From contig ML660774.1 in assembly GCA_007570785.1 (NCBI GenBank), forward strand, positions 1,075,309-1,139,308: DNA of 64,000 bases, read 5' to 3'. Positions within the stretch are counted from its first letter, which is position 1; each line of letters starts with the position of its first letter. The DNA is from Antilocapra americana. Its lineage: Eukaryota > Chordata > Mammalia > Artiodactyla > Antilocapridae. The translations under genes and the position numbers were made by a program. Positions 11,610 to 24,411 of the stretch are shown here, piece by piece. The notes under the pieces were generated by a model. The model was not told the origin of the DNA, did no database searches, and saw nothing but the letters and a program-made list of their open reading frames with translations.

Positions 11610-12669
11610 CCAGCAGTGCAGCGGCGCTCAGCCTTCACTGCGGCAGTGGGACTCGAAACTACAGCCTTCATTTCAGGAATTGAACCCTCGACAAAAAACA
11701 TCTTAGAAGGATTTTATATTTAGAAATAAGTGTGCAATTGAGAAACTGAGATTACATTCCACATACTTTTAGTATTGCTTAAGTATTGCTAAGAGCTTGG
11801 AATCCTTTGCTAAACATTTGTGCTCCGTCCTAACTGACACACACATGAGAAAGAAACAGCACAAGGAAGTGTTTTAGTACAGACTCCAGACCTCAGGGCT
11901 TCACAGGCAAATGATTTACCACCTAGCCCAGAACGCTGTCCACAGTGGAGGAGGAAAGAGGGCTGTGGAATGGCAGCCATGCCCCAGATGCTCTCTTGGT
12001 TTGGGCACGTTAGTCTGAACTGCCGTGAACCAAGTTGGCCTCAGCAGCTCAGCCCCAGTTGATTCTGAGTTATTCTGCAGGGGCTCTGTGGGGTCACGTG
12101 CTGAACTAAACCCAAAGGCCTGAATTCCTTTGTTAACCCTGAAACCACTCCAACTTCCTCAAATTCCTTCAGATCAGTGAATGATCTAAAATAAAGTTTG
12201 ACCTTCAAAGTTGTTTGGAACAAACTGGAATCCAAAATTAAGGTTTGTTTAATTTTAGCCTTACCTTTTTGCTATTTTTTTAATCTAACATCGAACATTT
12301 TGTTTACTATTCAGAAGATATGTACAACTTTTGTTGTCCCAATTCTATTGCCATATTCTAAATGCAAAGAGTTCATAAGAAATCTGATTATCTCGCTGAA
12401 GAAATAATGCTAGAATCTATTTAATGATGAAGTCATATTCCATGAAGAACATATATCATCTGTCATTAATTTTAAGTATCATTAATTGAGATTTAATGAA
12501 AGAATTTAGGTCTCTGTTATCAGACAATACTTTTCTATTAAAAATAGTAAGATATGAGGATTTTGTGGACTTTTTAAATATTTCTACAGGGAAAAATCAT
12601 TGTCCTTTTGGAAAAATTCTGGCTGATTTTAACGTTTAAAAAAAGCAACAGTTTTAAAACAGATTTAGT
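11610..12669. other. No recognised feature
   Basis: About 1 kb, GC-richer to 12150 and AT-rich after 12240. Short frames only; nothing recognisable. Confidence 0.5.
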
Positions 12670-13340
12670 AATTTGAATCCAGCATTGGCTATGCAGAAAA
12701 TTCTTCCTTCAGATCTTTTAAAGCTTAAGTGCCCAGTGGTTCCGACCTTGCTCATTTTCTCTGTCTATACCTCCTCCATGGTGGTTTTACCTGTTCTCTT
12801 GCCTCTAAGTACCATCCTTAGGTTTACCCCTTCCTGTGGCCTTGCTGAATCCTATATCCTCCCCTTCATCTAACCTCTCTGCCAGCATCTACAAATAAAC
12901 ATGATCTCACCAGCTCCACCCAAGCATACTCATCTTCCTCTTCCCTCTCTGACTTGATTGCAGCTCCATCTTCCAGTTAAGCAAGCCAGAATCTTTGGAG
13001 TTATCTTTAATTCCTTACTTCCTTTCAAATTCCCATCCAATGCATCAGCAAAACCTCTTGGTTCTACTTTTCAAAATACATCCGGAATCCAACAGTTTTT
13101 TTCTACCTTCACTGCTATATTCTGATTCAGTCTTCTCTTGCCTGAATTCTTCAGAAGTCTTGTCTGATCTCTCTGCTTCTGCCCATGACTCACTACAATC
13201 CATTCTACACAGAGTAGCCACCTTGATCCACTGAAGGCAAAAGGAAGGTGGGGTCACTCTTCTGAAACCATTTGATGGATCACCCAGCTCAGTCATTTTA
13301 ATAACCAAAGTAATGGCCATCGTCAAAAAATCCTACATTA
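12670..13340 (+). repeat. L2 LINE relic
   Basis: A degenerate L2-like pyrimidine-rich strand with blocks such as 'cagctccatcttccagttaa', 'tctttggagttatctttaat' and 'catcagcaaaacctcttggt', in the order expected of L2 3' sequence in sense. The overlapping frames of 80-93 codons are chance. Confidence 0.5.
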
Positions 13341-13744
13341 TCTGACTTGTCCTTGCTGTTTCTTTGGCAGAAAAATTATTTCTCTATATATCTGAATGAC
13401 TAACACCACCACTTGCTTCAATTCTCTCCCTGAATATAGCCTATTAAATAAGGTCTAAAGTAACCATTTATTAAAATTGCAAATCACATTCCCCTGGCAT
13501 ACTTCATTTCTGTTTTCCTGCTCCATTGTTTTTCTTTAATGCATATCTCCTTCTAAAACACTATGTAATTTATTATACTTCTTCTGGTTTATTATTGGTT
13601 TTCCCACACTGGAAAGAAAGAAGCACACAAGCAGGACTTTTTTCTTCTTTTTGTCTCTTTGTCTTTTCTGTATCCAGTGAGCTGAAGACAGTGCTTTATG
13701 CAAGACACATATCTTATTGAATAACTGAACAGATAAGATATGAG

Positions 13745-14640
13745 ATATGGTATTTCCATCCATTCACTAGAGTATATTGAATGACTGCTATCTGCCAGTC
13801 CCTGTACTAGTTCATAGGATGCAGTAGGAAGCAAAGGATACATGGTCTCCCCTCTTATGGGGCTCACATTCTATTGAGAAAACTGCCATTATAGAAATGC
13901 CCATAGAAACAACAAGTGCCTAAATATAAACTGAGAAAAGTGCTATGCTGGGGGGGAGGGTTACAATATACCATAAAAAGGTTAATAGAACTACCTTAAG
14001 TCCCAGATTCAGAGAAAAAGCTCATTAAAGAAGTAACATAGATGAAAGGCTAAATAGCAATTGAGGTGTTAAAATATATGCATGAAAGAAATACATGGGC
14101 AAAGTTCAGAAGCTGATAAAGGGGGGAAGATGGTCAGGGCTGTTGGAATATAATTTACAGACGGAGAAGGACACAGACTGTAGCTAATGTGGTCACTACG
14201 GACCAGACGTGCCAGGCTTAGCTGACTGTGAAAGAAGCTTGATTTCATCCCAGGTGCAAGGGGAAGACTTGGAAGAGAATTAAGCAGGGTAACAATGTAA
14301 TGAGATTTTGTAATTTGCACTATCATTCTGCCTCTTGTGTGTTTCAGGATGACTTAAAATAGAAGTGGAACCAGAAAGGTCAGCCAGAATTCAATGGTAT
14401 TAGTATCAGTAAGAGAAGACAGTGTGACATACAAATGTGACCTGGGTGCTGACTGTTGAGAAGGAAATAAGGAGGTGGATACAAAGTATATTTTTATTAG
14501 AGTGTCATGGATTAGATATAGAAACAGATACCCCTCCTGATTACTATCATAAGCAAATGGATGGATGCAAGAGGATGTGAATGCTAGGATAAGAAACAGA
14601 TAATAAAACAATGAACTGCTGACCGCCTTTGCAGGGACAC
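13745..14640 (-). repeat. L2 LINE relic, antisense
   Basis: Antisense L2 order: 'tgaatgactgctatctgcca' and 'ggggctcacattctattgag' near 13780-13880 (3' end), then G/A-rich sequence through 'gtggtcactacggaccagac' and 'aggtcagccagaattcaatg'. It faces the sense L2 at 12670, so the two are convergent. Highly diverged; boundaries approximate. Confidence 0.5.
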
Positions 14641-16849
14641 TAGGATCAGGAAGCAGGTGGTAGAAAAAAATTAGGCTTATTATTCAAATTTACTAGGGTT
14701 CAGTTTTATGATCATCCCATAGTTTATGTATTTTGTCTTGCATTGTCCCAGAAGGTTCTGGAAGAATGCCTGAGTCCTACAGTTTTTCACAGAATGAACA
14801 ACAGGCTGGATGTTTCGTGCACAAAAAAAGTATCCGGTGATGTGTAATGTGCATAGTGCTGAATATCAACTCTTTTGGTCTTTAGACCAATGAATGTGCA
14901 GAGTCAGTCTTGTTCCTTAATTCTCATATCCAGGATCCCATTTGGGAAATGTCTCAGTCTGCTTCTTTCTTTTATTTGACAGGAATAAAGGAAATAAAGT
15001 TAGTTGTGATGTTCCTGGGGCTTGGATAGAGCAGGTGAAGCCAAGTGAGGAACAAGAATTCGGCCTAGAGCAATGCCTGGGGAGAAATGCAGTTACCCAA
15101 GTCCTAAGAGAACAAAACCAAGAGCAAAGTGTCAATGTAGATGAACTGTCAATACAGCAAGCCTGGATATACAGCAGGAATAGGCATGAAGATTCAAACC
15201 TAACCTGACCCAGTCAGAAACAGTGCAGATGTATAGCTGTGAAAGGTACAACCCAAACAGGAAAGCCACAGGCAGCGGTGATGGTAAAGTGTTCAGATAA
15301 AAGCTACCATCTTTACGCCAGTTTTGGAAAAATGGATTGAGAAGAACATGCACTTCGGGAGATCAGTATTGTGAAGAGGTCTGTACCATGAAACAGAGCA
15401 TCATTACAGAGCAAATCCATGTACCCAGTTTTCAGTACCCTTCCTAGACTATTGTGGGAGAAGTGACAGGTGTGGACCAGATGAAGCCAACTTAAGCCAG
15501 AGGCAAAGGGAAATACAGACTGCTGATTACAGCCGAGGAAGTTCCTTTGGTGAGCCCGCACTGGTAACTACTCAGTTGAGTAGCTTTCTGTTGCCCGTGT
15601 TCTATTATTAAGTTTGACAACCCAAAGACTGATGAACTCATCACTGTCTTTTAGAGTTTTAAGACTCCACAAATGAATAGGTAACCCTCTTTGCTCCTTT
15701 CTTACCTTTAATCGTAAAGTCATCTGAAAGACTGACTGCTATATTCAAGCCTTAACAGAGTCATTAGTTAGAAATGTATATAAATGTAAAAAAAAAACCT
15801 TCCCAGTGAGAAAGAAGAGCAAAATTGTAAGTTTTTATTTCAAATTCTAAATATCTGTTTCTTATTGACTTTGCCTGCTATTAAATCACCGTATCTAAGG
15901 CATGATAGTACTGTTTAAGGAAGTATCCTGTCTCACATCAGCTGTGATGTATTTAACCACTGCATTATCACTCTGTTAAATTAGATAAGGTTTATTTATT
16001 TATTTATTTTTGGTATCTCAAGCTAGAAGTCGTCAAATTCTTCTATGAATTCCAAAGAACATTGCGCAATACCAGATAACATGAGTGAGCTCCAAAGCCA
16101 AGAGCAAATGGTGTGTGGAATTTAGGGTCCTGCCAGCTTTGCACATCTTGAAATAATACAGTTCATAGCAATGTGGAGAGAAATTAGCACTCACAGTCTT
16201 CAAGTGGCAATTCGGTACACACAAGAATGTTGTTTTCACACATGCCTATTTCTATCCTTAGTGTCTTGCCCTTATATATGAATAGTATGCTAGAAATATT
16301 GTCAATACAGTGTCCTGTTTTCAGACATTTCATCTAAGGTAGCAGCACATATATTTTAATATAAGAAAAGTAATAATTTTCATTTTTAATATATTGAAAA
16401 TGAATTTTAACATAAAACATCCATGGTTTTGCTTAATTATAAGATTTTTTTTGTTCCAAGGATACAGAATAATATTAAAGTTAAGGCAAAGGAATATAAA
16501 TTAAAGGATTAAGATAAAACTAGGAATGAGGGACACACAGAATTCAATACCCTAAAGCCCAGTGCTCTCAAAACCACAGGTTTAGCATTAGCTTTTCTGG
16601 AAACCAGTGAGAAAATGAGAGGGTAATCAGTTGTGTTATTTCTAAATATCTCCTTAGTGTTTATAAAACAAATACTCCCAAGATAAATATCTGTGAAGTG
16701 CTTATAAGATAAAAACAAATAGTAACTCAGGTTAGGCTCAGCTATTCCCACTACTGAGTGAGTCCGGGAGGGACAGCTTTTCTTTCCATCCTCATAGATA
16801 GGGTGCTGCCTAATGTAGCAAACAGCTGCTTAACAATATCCTCATGACG
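14641..16849. other. No recognised gene
   Basis: About 2.2 kb of mostly AT-rich sequence with a (TTTA)n run at about 15989-16010. Frames at 14942-15208 and on the other strand at 15132-15561 are under 90 codons, carry no known domain and are probably chance. I could not identify a repeat family here. Confidence 0.5.
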
Positions 16850-18030
16850 ACCATTCACAAGCCTAGGAACTAGTCTCTCCCCACCTAGGCCCATTCCACT
16901 CTCTTCTCCATCCCTCAGGCAAAAACCCATCTTTTAAAACTAAAATCTAATGATGTTCTGATGCTTCAGTTCCATTCAGTTCAGTCGCTCAGTCGTGGCC
17001 AACTCTTTGTGACCCCATAGACAGTAGCACACCAGGCTTCCCTGTCCCATCACTAAATCCCGGAGCCAACTCAAACTCATGTCCATTGAATCGGTGGTGC
17101 CATCCAACCATCTCATCCTCTGTCATCCCCTTCTCCTCCTGCCTTCAATGTTTCGCAGCATCAGGGGCTTTTCCAATGAGTCAGTTTTTCGCATCAAGTG
17201 GCCGAACTATTGGAGCTTCAGCATTAGCATCACTCCTTCCAATGAATATTCAGAGTTGATTTCCTTTAGGATTGACTGGTTTGATCTCCTTGAAGTCCAA
17301 GGGACTCTCAAGAGTTTTCTCCAACACTGCAGTTCAAAAGCATCAATTCTTTAGCACTCAGCTTTCTTTATAGTCCAACTATCACATTCATACATGACTA
17401 CTGGAAAAACCATAGCTTTAACTAGATGGACCTTTGTTGGCAAAGTAATGTCTCTGCTTTTTAATATGCTGTCTAGGTTCGTCATAGCTTTTCTTCCAAG
17501 GAGCAAGTGTCTTTTAAGTACGTGGCTTCAGTCACCATCTGCAGTGATTTTGGAGCCCAAGAAGATAAAGTCTGTCACTGTTTCCATTGTTTCCTCATAT
17601 ATTTGCCATGAAGTGGTGGGACTAGATGCCATGATCTTAGTCCCGATGCTTCAATTCCTTAAAAACCTTTTCATTGCTTCTGGGAGAAAAAAAAATCAAA
17701 ATCCTTAATGGTCCTGTTCAAGGTCTTAGGTGTTCTGGCTCTGCCTGCCTCTCTCTCCTGCATCTCAACTGAGTCCTGCATTAAAGTCATGGGTGTTTTA
17801 TTTTTTGGATAAGACCTCAGAGAACCAGGCATTTTTACTCCAGGACAGTCATCTCGGTACTTAGCTCTACTTTGTTCATGTGATGACTTGATTAATGTCT
17901 ATCTCTACACTGTGGGCTTCAGAAGACTGGGTGCCTTAGTTTGGTTATCTTCCCTGTGCTAGTCACACTTCTGTCTCACTAAAAATTTGAAGTTCAGTAG
18001 ATAGATAAGTGAATGAATGAGCAAACACAG
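16850..18030 (+). repeat. L2 LINE relic split by BovB
   Basis: L2-like sense sequence occurs on both sides of the BovB at 16974-17644. 'cattccactctcttctccat' lies to the left. On the right are 'ggtgttctggctctgcctgc', 'ctacactgtgggcttcagaa' and the 'gtgaatgaatgagc' 3' end. The flanks read as one older element into which BovB landed. Confidence 0.5.
16974..17644 (-). mobile_element. BovB LINE 3' fragment with 14-bp TSD
   Basis: Antisense BovB 3' end ('ttcagttcagtcgctcagtc') through the C-terminal reverse-transcriptase region, 5' truncated within the 'atgccatgatcttag' block. It is flanked by 'gatgcttcagttcc' (16960-16973) and 'gatgcttcaattcc' (17645-17658), a 14-bp duplication with one mismatch. 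This gives exact insertion boundaries. Plus-strand frames of 91 and 104 codons inside are antisense shadows. Confidence 0.95.
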
Positions 18031-20619
18031 AGTGAGTGTTTTGTCCTTCAGCAATGTTTTAACCTAAGGACTGATTTGAACTGATAGGAAAGGCAAGCCA
18101 ATCTTTGGAAAGGATTTTGATCACAACCAAAGTTTTAACAAGTATTGAAATTTTGTGAATTTATAATATAATTTCAAATGTGTTTTAAATGTGCCAACAT
18201 AAAAAACCCTACAATCTTTAAACATGTATTAAATATCAATTTTCAGGTTCTGTGAATCACCTACCTTGGTGATTAACTGTGACTCTAGATAATCATTGAG
18301 AAACAACTCTATGCAAAGTCACTTTGATTTAAATATCTCATCTGCCTTATGGCAGGTGAGGACCAGGCTTACCTGGAAAGAATTCTATGAAATTATGTTT
18401 CCAGAGTGTGGCTTATTACTTCAGAGGACATCATATAAAAAACAATAATAAGTAATAATTTTATAAATGACAGAAGTTCACTTGTGCCACATTGGTGCAC
18501 AGACTTTGAGAAGTAGGATTTTATCTGGTGAATAATCTCAACTTCTGTGAGCAGAAGTATCTATTACAGTGGCCTGAGGGCAAATTAAACTTGAATACTT
18601 TTTCACTAACTGAAAATTTACCAAAAGATTTATAGTCCATGTTTGGTTTCAACCTCAAATTGCCTTTTCCTGGAAAGTTTTTCAACTTTTCTCAACTGTG
18701 TATGAATTATTATTGTAAGAAAAAAAATGTTGACATTTGTAACATTTGCCAGTCTTGGTGGCTTGAGAAATGTCCAAAAACAGTTGAAACCATTTCCAGT
18801 TAGCTTAAGAAAGTCAAGGGAAGGCTCAAAAAGAAAAAGAAGGTACTTCATGCATTGCACACAGTAGGGATTCAGTGAAAGAACTCTGAGGCTAGTTGAA
18901 CTGGGTGCTATTTCTGCATGTGATACTGTAGAAAAGTTGAAGATGTCTTGGCAGTTGGAGCGTGATGGGGTTAGTGAAATGCTGGTATGTTCCCCATCCC
19001 CAAATGGCTTACTGAGGCAATACTACATCAGCTGACAGTAGAGAGATATGTCCAGAAACTGTAGCTTTGTTCTTGGTTATCAAGTCTTAGGCATGAGCCT
19101 GTGGAACAGGAGGAAAACTTGTCTTGCATCAGCTTAACCCTTTTGATGAAAAGTGAAGTACAGAGAAGGAATGAATTATTTAAAAGGACAGTTCTTTTAT
19201 CTCTTTTGCTTGGTTCTGTAAAAGGTAAAATAGAGGACTTGGGAAATTCCATGGAGATAAATACATTTACCGAGACAAACTTTTTATCATACCCTTAGCT
19301 AATTTACGCAACATGGCTAACTTAAGATGGTTTACACATAGCTGTGAGGTCGTGGAAAGTAAGTTCCAGGTACATTACTTTCCAATGACAAATATTAGAA
19401 AATTGAGGGAAACACACAATCGAGAGATCCTAGATAATTTCCTAATATCATGTATCTCAAATGGGATTTCAGGAAGTCCTGGGTCATATTCAACACATAC
19501 TTGAATGCTCTGACATGAGACCCATATGCTCTAAATATCAGACTGTCAGAAAGCAGAATTCCATCCCACTGTATAGGTTTTGGTATTTGACAAATCACAG
19601 TTCCTGGGAGCTATCACACTTCCGTCTGAGGTTGGCTACAGACCTTCTGAAAATAATTTATAATATTTTTTCAAAAAGGGTTTTTTAAAGATACATGAAC
19701 ACTGATAAATTCCAGTTGAGGCCCCAGAATTCTGAATTCATTTAAAGGAGAATTTATCAAGAGAATTTCATCTTGAAAAAAATGTAGGACATTTTATTCT
19801 GTATCAGTAGCAATCCTTGCAGATTTTACATCTAAATTCCTAAGCAAATCAATACAAAAAAATTTTAGAGAGCATTTCTGGGCTGATTAGTGGGCATATG
19901 GTAAATTCAGATGTATCTGCCTGCCTTCAAGGAACTTAACTTGGAAATCTTCTCCTGATATCCCCCACACCCTCCCATATCTGCCCCTTGAAACTATTTG
20001 ACTAGAAAATCTACCTCTTCCAAAAGAGGGTTTACATTGATTGTAGATTATATTCTTCCTTTAAAAAGGCAAAATCGTCCAGTAAACTCACTAATCAGAT
20101 GTTTCAAAATAAGCAATAAGTTACCCCCTAGAATTATTTAAGAATTTTATTGAATTCCTACCTAATTTAATGGTAAACCCAAACTCTGGTTCTTCACTGC
20201 ACTTCTGAAATCAGTTATAAGTACATGATCTTTTCTTCACTTGAGTTTTAATTCAAGTCCCTATGAAATCCAGAACTGTTTGGGCTTTCTTGTCATCTTT
20301 TAAATTAGTATACATTGCACTGAGGTAAAATTGAAACTTACTCTCTCCTGCCTTGAAAAGCCTCCTGACCAAAGAACACGGACCAGTATGCACGTTTTAA
20401 TTTTTAATTTCTCCAACCTCTAGATTTTTTGTACAAGTTACTTGATTTTTGTTTTTAATTTTCATGAGCTATAGAAATGAAATATTTTTCCCAAAGCTTT
20501 GTTAATCTTGCATTAAAGGAAAGAGAGTGGACAAATTAACTATTGTTCATACAGAGCTTCTTAAAAAGAACAATGCAAGTTTCTATATTTTTTAGCTTTT
20601 TCTTGGTGATATGCTTTTA
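18031..20619. other. Repeat-poor AT-rich unique sequence
   Basis: About 2.6 kb with no family I recognise. Open frames are at most 76 codons and occur on both strands at chance density. Confidence 0.5.
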
Positions 20620-20941
20620 TTGTCTGATTCCATTTTTTTTTGCATCTATATATTTTTTCATATTCTTTTCCATTCTGGTTTATCACAGGATGTCGAATAT
20701 AGTTCCCTGTGCTATATGGTAAGACCTCATTGTTTATCCAGCCTGAATGTAACAGTTTGCATCTGCTAATCCCAAACTCCCAGTCCATCCCTCCCTTACT
20801 GCCCACCTCTCTCCCTTGGCAACAATCAGTTCTCTCTGTGAATCCATTTCTGTTTCATTGATATATTCATTTTTGTCATGTTTCAGATTATACCTATAAG
20901 TGATATCATACAGTGTTCATCCTTCTCTGTCTGACTTACTT
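20620..20941 (-). repeat. L1 3' end fragment (older artiodactyl type)
   Basis: Antisense L1 3' UTR: 'cattctggtttatcacagga', 'agttccctgtgctatatggt', 'ctgctaatcccaaactccca' and 'tctgtctgacttacttc'. It is cut off exactly where the BovB at 20942 begins, so the two truncated ends meet without spacer. Confidence 0.75.
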
Positions 20942-21526
20942 CTCCAAAATCACTGCAGGTGGTGACTGCAGCCATGAAATTAAAAGACACTTGCTCCTTG
21001 GTAGAAAACCTATGACAAACCTAGACAGCATATTAAAAAGGAAAGATATTACCTTGCTGACAAAGATCTATCTAGTCAAAGCTATGGTTTTTCCAGTAGT
21101 CATGTATGCATGTGAGAGTTGGGCTATAAAGAAAGCTGAGCGCTGAAGAATTGATGCTTTTGAACTACGGTGTTGGAGAAGACTCTCGAGAGTCCGTTGA
21201 ACTGCAAGAAGATCAAACCAGTCAATCGTAGAGGAAATGTCCTGAATATTCTTTGGAAGGACTGATGCTGAAGCTGAAACTCCAACACTTTGGACACCTG
21301 ATGCGAAGAGCTGACTCATTTAAAAAGATCCTGATGCTGGGAAGCATTGAAGGCGGGAGGAGACTGGGACTGCAGAGAATGAGATGGTTGGATGGCATCA
21401 CTGACTCGATGGGTATGAGTTTAAGTAAGCTCTGAGAGCTGCTGATGGACAGGGAAGCCTGGCATGCTGCAGTCCATAAAACTGCAAAGAGTCAGACATG
21501 ACTGAGCGACTGACCTGAACTGGACT
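20942..21526 (+). mobile_element. BovB LINE, 5'-truncated 3' fragment
   Basis: Sense BovB from 'tccaaaatcactgcaggtgg' through 'VFPVVMYACESWAIKKAE' (about 21087-21140) to the terminal 'gactgagcgactgacctgaa'. Several in-frame stops are present, for example after 'KKAER' at 21144. The antisense frame at 21068-21319 is a shadow. Confidence 0.9.
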
Positions 21527-23033
21527 ACTACATTTTTCATTCACATAAAGAAATTTATCCTAGCAAATGTCATAACTTATCCAAGATTAAAACTAGAAGT
21601 TACTTCTATGGATTAAATGCATTTGTTAAATTAATTATATAAAGGGCATGGGGTATATTAACCAGTTTGTATTTCCTAATATTTAAGTACAGTGAACTTC
21701 AAAGTACATTAACTTGACACGTTCTGCATTTATATGTAGGATTTCTAGAATTTACTAATTGACTATCTGACATTAATTTATTCCTTCTTTCCTTCCTCCT
21801 TTCTACAAACAGTGATCTATAAAAATGTTCCAGGCACTGAATTTGTCACTAGAAACTTGCCAAAAGAAAAAAGAATGAGAAATAACTTTTGCCTTCAAAA
21901 AGATCAGGCAGATATCCAAAGTGCTAAGGTTTTCTGCCGTAAAAGGTGAAGTTGCAATTAGTAGTGTCTTACACAGAAATTTTATAGGTTCTTTAGTTCA
22001 AAGGGAAATTACACATCAAGTTAGGTACTTTTGCTCTATATGGCAGTTAGTTTTTACTGCAAAAAGAAAAAATAATGTGAAGGTAGATAAGTAATGGGAA
22101 ACACTTTTTACAGCTGACTCTGCAGAGCATTACATCACAGTGTGATTAATACACCTAGTTAACATTTAAGTGTCTTAAGAGAAATATTTTTCTTGTTTAC
22201 AGCCTGCATGTCTTCCTTCCCCCCAAGCTTAATTTAATGCAAAACTCCCACTGATATAATTGTTAATGCTTGAGAGTTTTTGTTTCTATTCACAAAGCAC
22301 GAGATACATTTTAATGCACTGTGTACTATATGTGTTGAAGCAGCAAAAACATTTCCCATAGCCTTGCAAAAATAAAGCTAAACTAGTGTGTGATTTCAAC
22401 AGCAGAAATTGTAGATTTAATTAATAACAAAGAGCTACTCTTCGGAAGATTAAGAGAAGATTTTATTTAAGTCCAAGTAAGCAAAGAAAATTGGGTTCTT
22501 GATTGTTATTTGGTGTTTGTCATATAGATTCTTCATGACTTCATCATATTATCTGGTAGTGAAATTTTATTGAAGATAATTTTCTGATTGACTTTCATTG
22601 TATGACATATGAATTATTTAAAAATAAAGTTTAATTAATCAGGTTTTATTGTATGTAACCAACACTGTGCATATTCCAGCCTTTAGCAGCAAAGCTTAGG
22701 TGAAAAGATAATTCCTGCAAACTGTTTCTAACAGGTACCTAGATTCAGCTTGTGTTTTGTACCTATGAGAAGTACACTACTTCATAAAAAATAGGTTTGT
22801 TTGTGTAATGAATACAAAAGGTCAGCATGTTTGAAGGTTTTTGGCAGACTCAAATTTATAAATTATAATAATTGCAATAAAAGGTTCATTTTTCATGGAA
22901 AAGTTGCATTCAGATTTTATCGTTCTGACAAAGAATATTATGAATTCATTTTTTAAAATTTATACTTGCAGTCAGCTGATATTAACTAATATTTACTAAA
23001 CACATACTCTATATAAGGTTTTTTACTCTGTCT
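21527..23033. other. Repeat-poor AT-rich stretch, possible conserved non-coding DNA
   Basis: About 1.5 kb with no recognisable transposon and no long frame, an unusually long gap for this window. It contains TAAT/ATTA-type and 'ttgtttac' motifs (for example around 22190-22240 and 22420-22640). Such motifs also occur by chance in AT-rich DNA. Cross-species conservation would be the test. Confidence 0.35.
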
Positions 23034-23488
23034 TCAGTTCAGTCACTCAGTCGTGTCTGACTCTTCGTGGCTGCATGAACTGCAGCACGCCAGGCCTCCC
23101 TGTCCATCACCAACTCCCAGAGTTTACCCAAAATCATGTCCATTGATTCAGTGATGCCATCTAACCATCTCATCCTCTGTCGTCCCCTTCTCCTCCTGCC
23201 ATCATTCTTTCCCAACATCAGGGTCTTTTCAAATGAGTCAGCTCTTTGAATCAGGTGGCCAAAATATTGGAGTTTCAGCTTCAACATCAGTCCCTCCAAT
23301 GAACACCCAGGACTGATCTCCTTTAGGATGGACTGTTTGGATCTCCATGTAGTCCAAGGGACTCTCAAGAGTCTTCAACACCACAGTTTAAAAGCATCAA
23401 TTCTTCTGTGCTCAGCTTTCTTTATAGTCTAACTCTCACATCCATACATGACTATTGGAAAAACCATAGCCTTGACTAGAGGGACCTA
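23034..23488 (-). mobile_element. BovB LINE 3' fragment
   Basis: Antisense BovB tail and C-terminus, 5' truncated at 'gactagagggacct'. A minus-strand frame of 109 codons (23039-23368) reads the BovB C-terminal segment, '[20 protein letters not shown]' and '[20 protein letters not shown]'. That is a fragment, not a gene. Confidence 0.92.
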
Positions 23489-23552
23489 AATTACTAAAAT
23501 GTATTCATGTAAGAATATTACTTGAAAATACTTAGGACAGCATCCTTACCTT

Positions 23553-23936
23553 TATTTTTTTATTGGTTTTGCCATACAGTGACATGATATCCCCACGGGT
23601 GTATATATGCTCCCCCTCCAGAACCCCCCTCCCTCCCCCCTCCCGACTCCCTCCCCCCAGGAAATCTCGGTGCACCAGCCCCGAGCATCAATCCTGGGCT
23701 GGCAATTGATTTCACGTATGATAATTAACATGTTTCAATGCCATTCTTCCATATCATGCCACCCTTGCCCTCATCCACAGAGTCCACGAGTCTGTTCTAT
23801 ACGTCTGCGTTCCTTTTGCTGTCTCGCATGCTGAGTTCTTGTTACCATCTTTCTAAATTCCATATATATGCGTTAGTATACTGTATTGTTGTTTTTCCTT
23901 CTGGCTTACTTCACTCTGGATAATAGGCTCCAGATA
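23553..23936 (-). mobile_element. Young L1 3' end
   Basis: An antisense L1 with T-rich tail, C-rich 3' UTR ('ccccctccctcccccctccc'), 'gcaccagccccgagcatcaa', and the start of the ORF2 C-terminus ('ccttctggcttacttcactc'). It is 5' truncated at 'ataggctccag'. Confidence 0.9.
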
Positions 23937-24100
23937 GTAATGCTATAATTAGATTAAATGAAAAAATATTTTAATGTAAAAAATAATAATATGAAAGCTA
24001 GTAGTTTTTTTCTATTTTTAAAGGAAGATATTAGTTTAACTTTTTGCATTTTAAAATTCTCTAGTCTCTATTTTATGAAGCAGCATTCCATATGTGGTTT

Positions 24101-24411
24101 TAGGCTTCCCTGATAGCTCAGTTGGTAAAGAATCTGCCTGCAGTGCAGGAGACCACAGTTCAATTCCTGGGTTGGGAAGACCCACTGGAGAAGGGATAGA
24201 CTACCCGCTCCAGTATTCTTGGTCTTCCCTTGTGGCTCAGCTGGTAAAGAATCTGCCTGCCAAGCGGGAAACCTGGGTTCGATCCCTGTGTTGGGAAGAT
24301 CCCCTGGAGAAGGAAAAGACTACCCACTCCAGTATTCTGGCTTGGAGAATTCTATGGACTGTACAGTCTATGGGGTTGCAAAGAGGCAGACATGACTGAG
24401 TGCCTTTCACA
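24101..24411 (+). repeat. Bov-tA SINE with duplicated tRNA-like head
   Basis: Two tandem tRNA-like heads ('ggcttccctgatagctcagt' at 24103 and 'tcttcccttgtggctcagct' near 24223) precede one SINE body ending 'gacatgactgagtgccttt'. The first unit stops after 'ctccagtattcttgg', about 120 bases in. B-box-like 'ggttcgatccc' survives in the second unit; the first reads 'agttcaattcc'. Confidence 0.88.

Noticed and set aside
24101..24240. tRNA genes (A- and B-box-like motifs in several SINEs)
   Set aside because: The motifs belong to tRNA-derived SINE heads; no cloverleaf with acceptor stem and anticodon arm can be supported.
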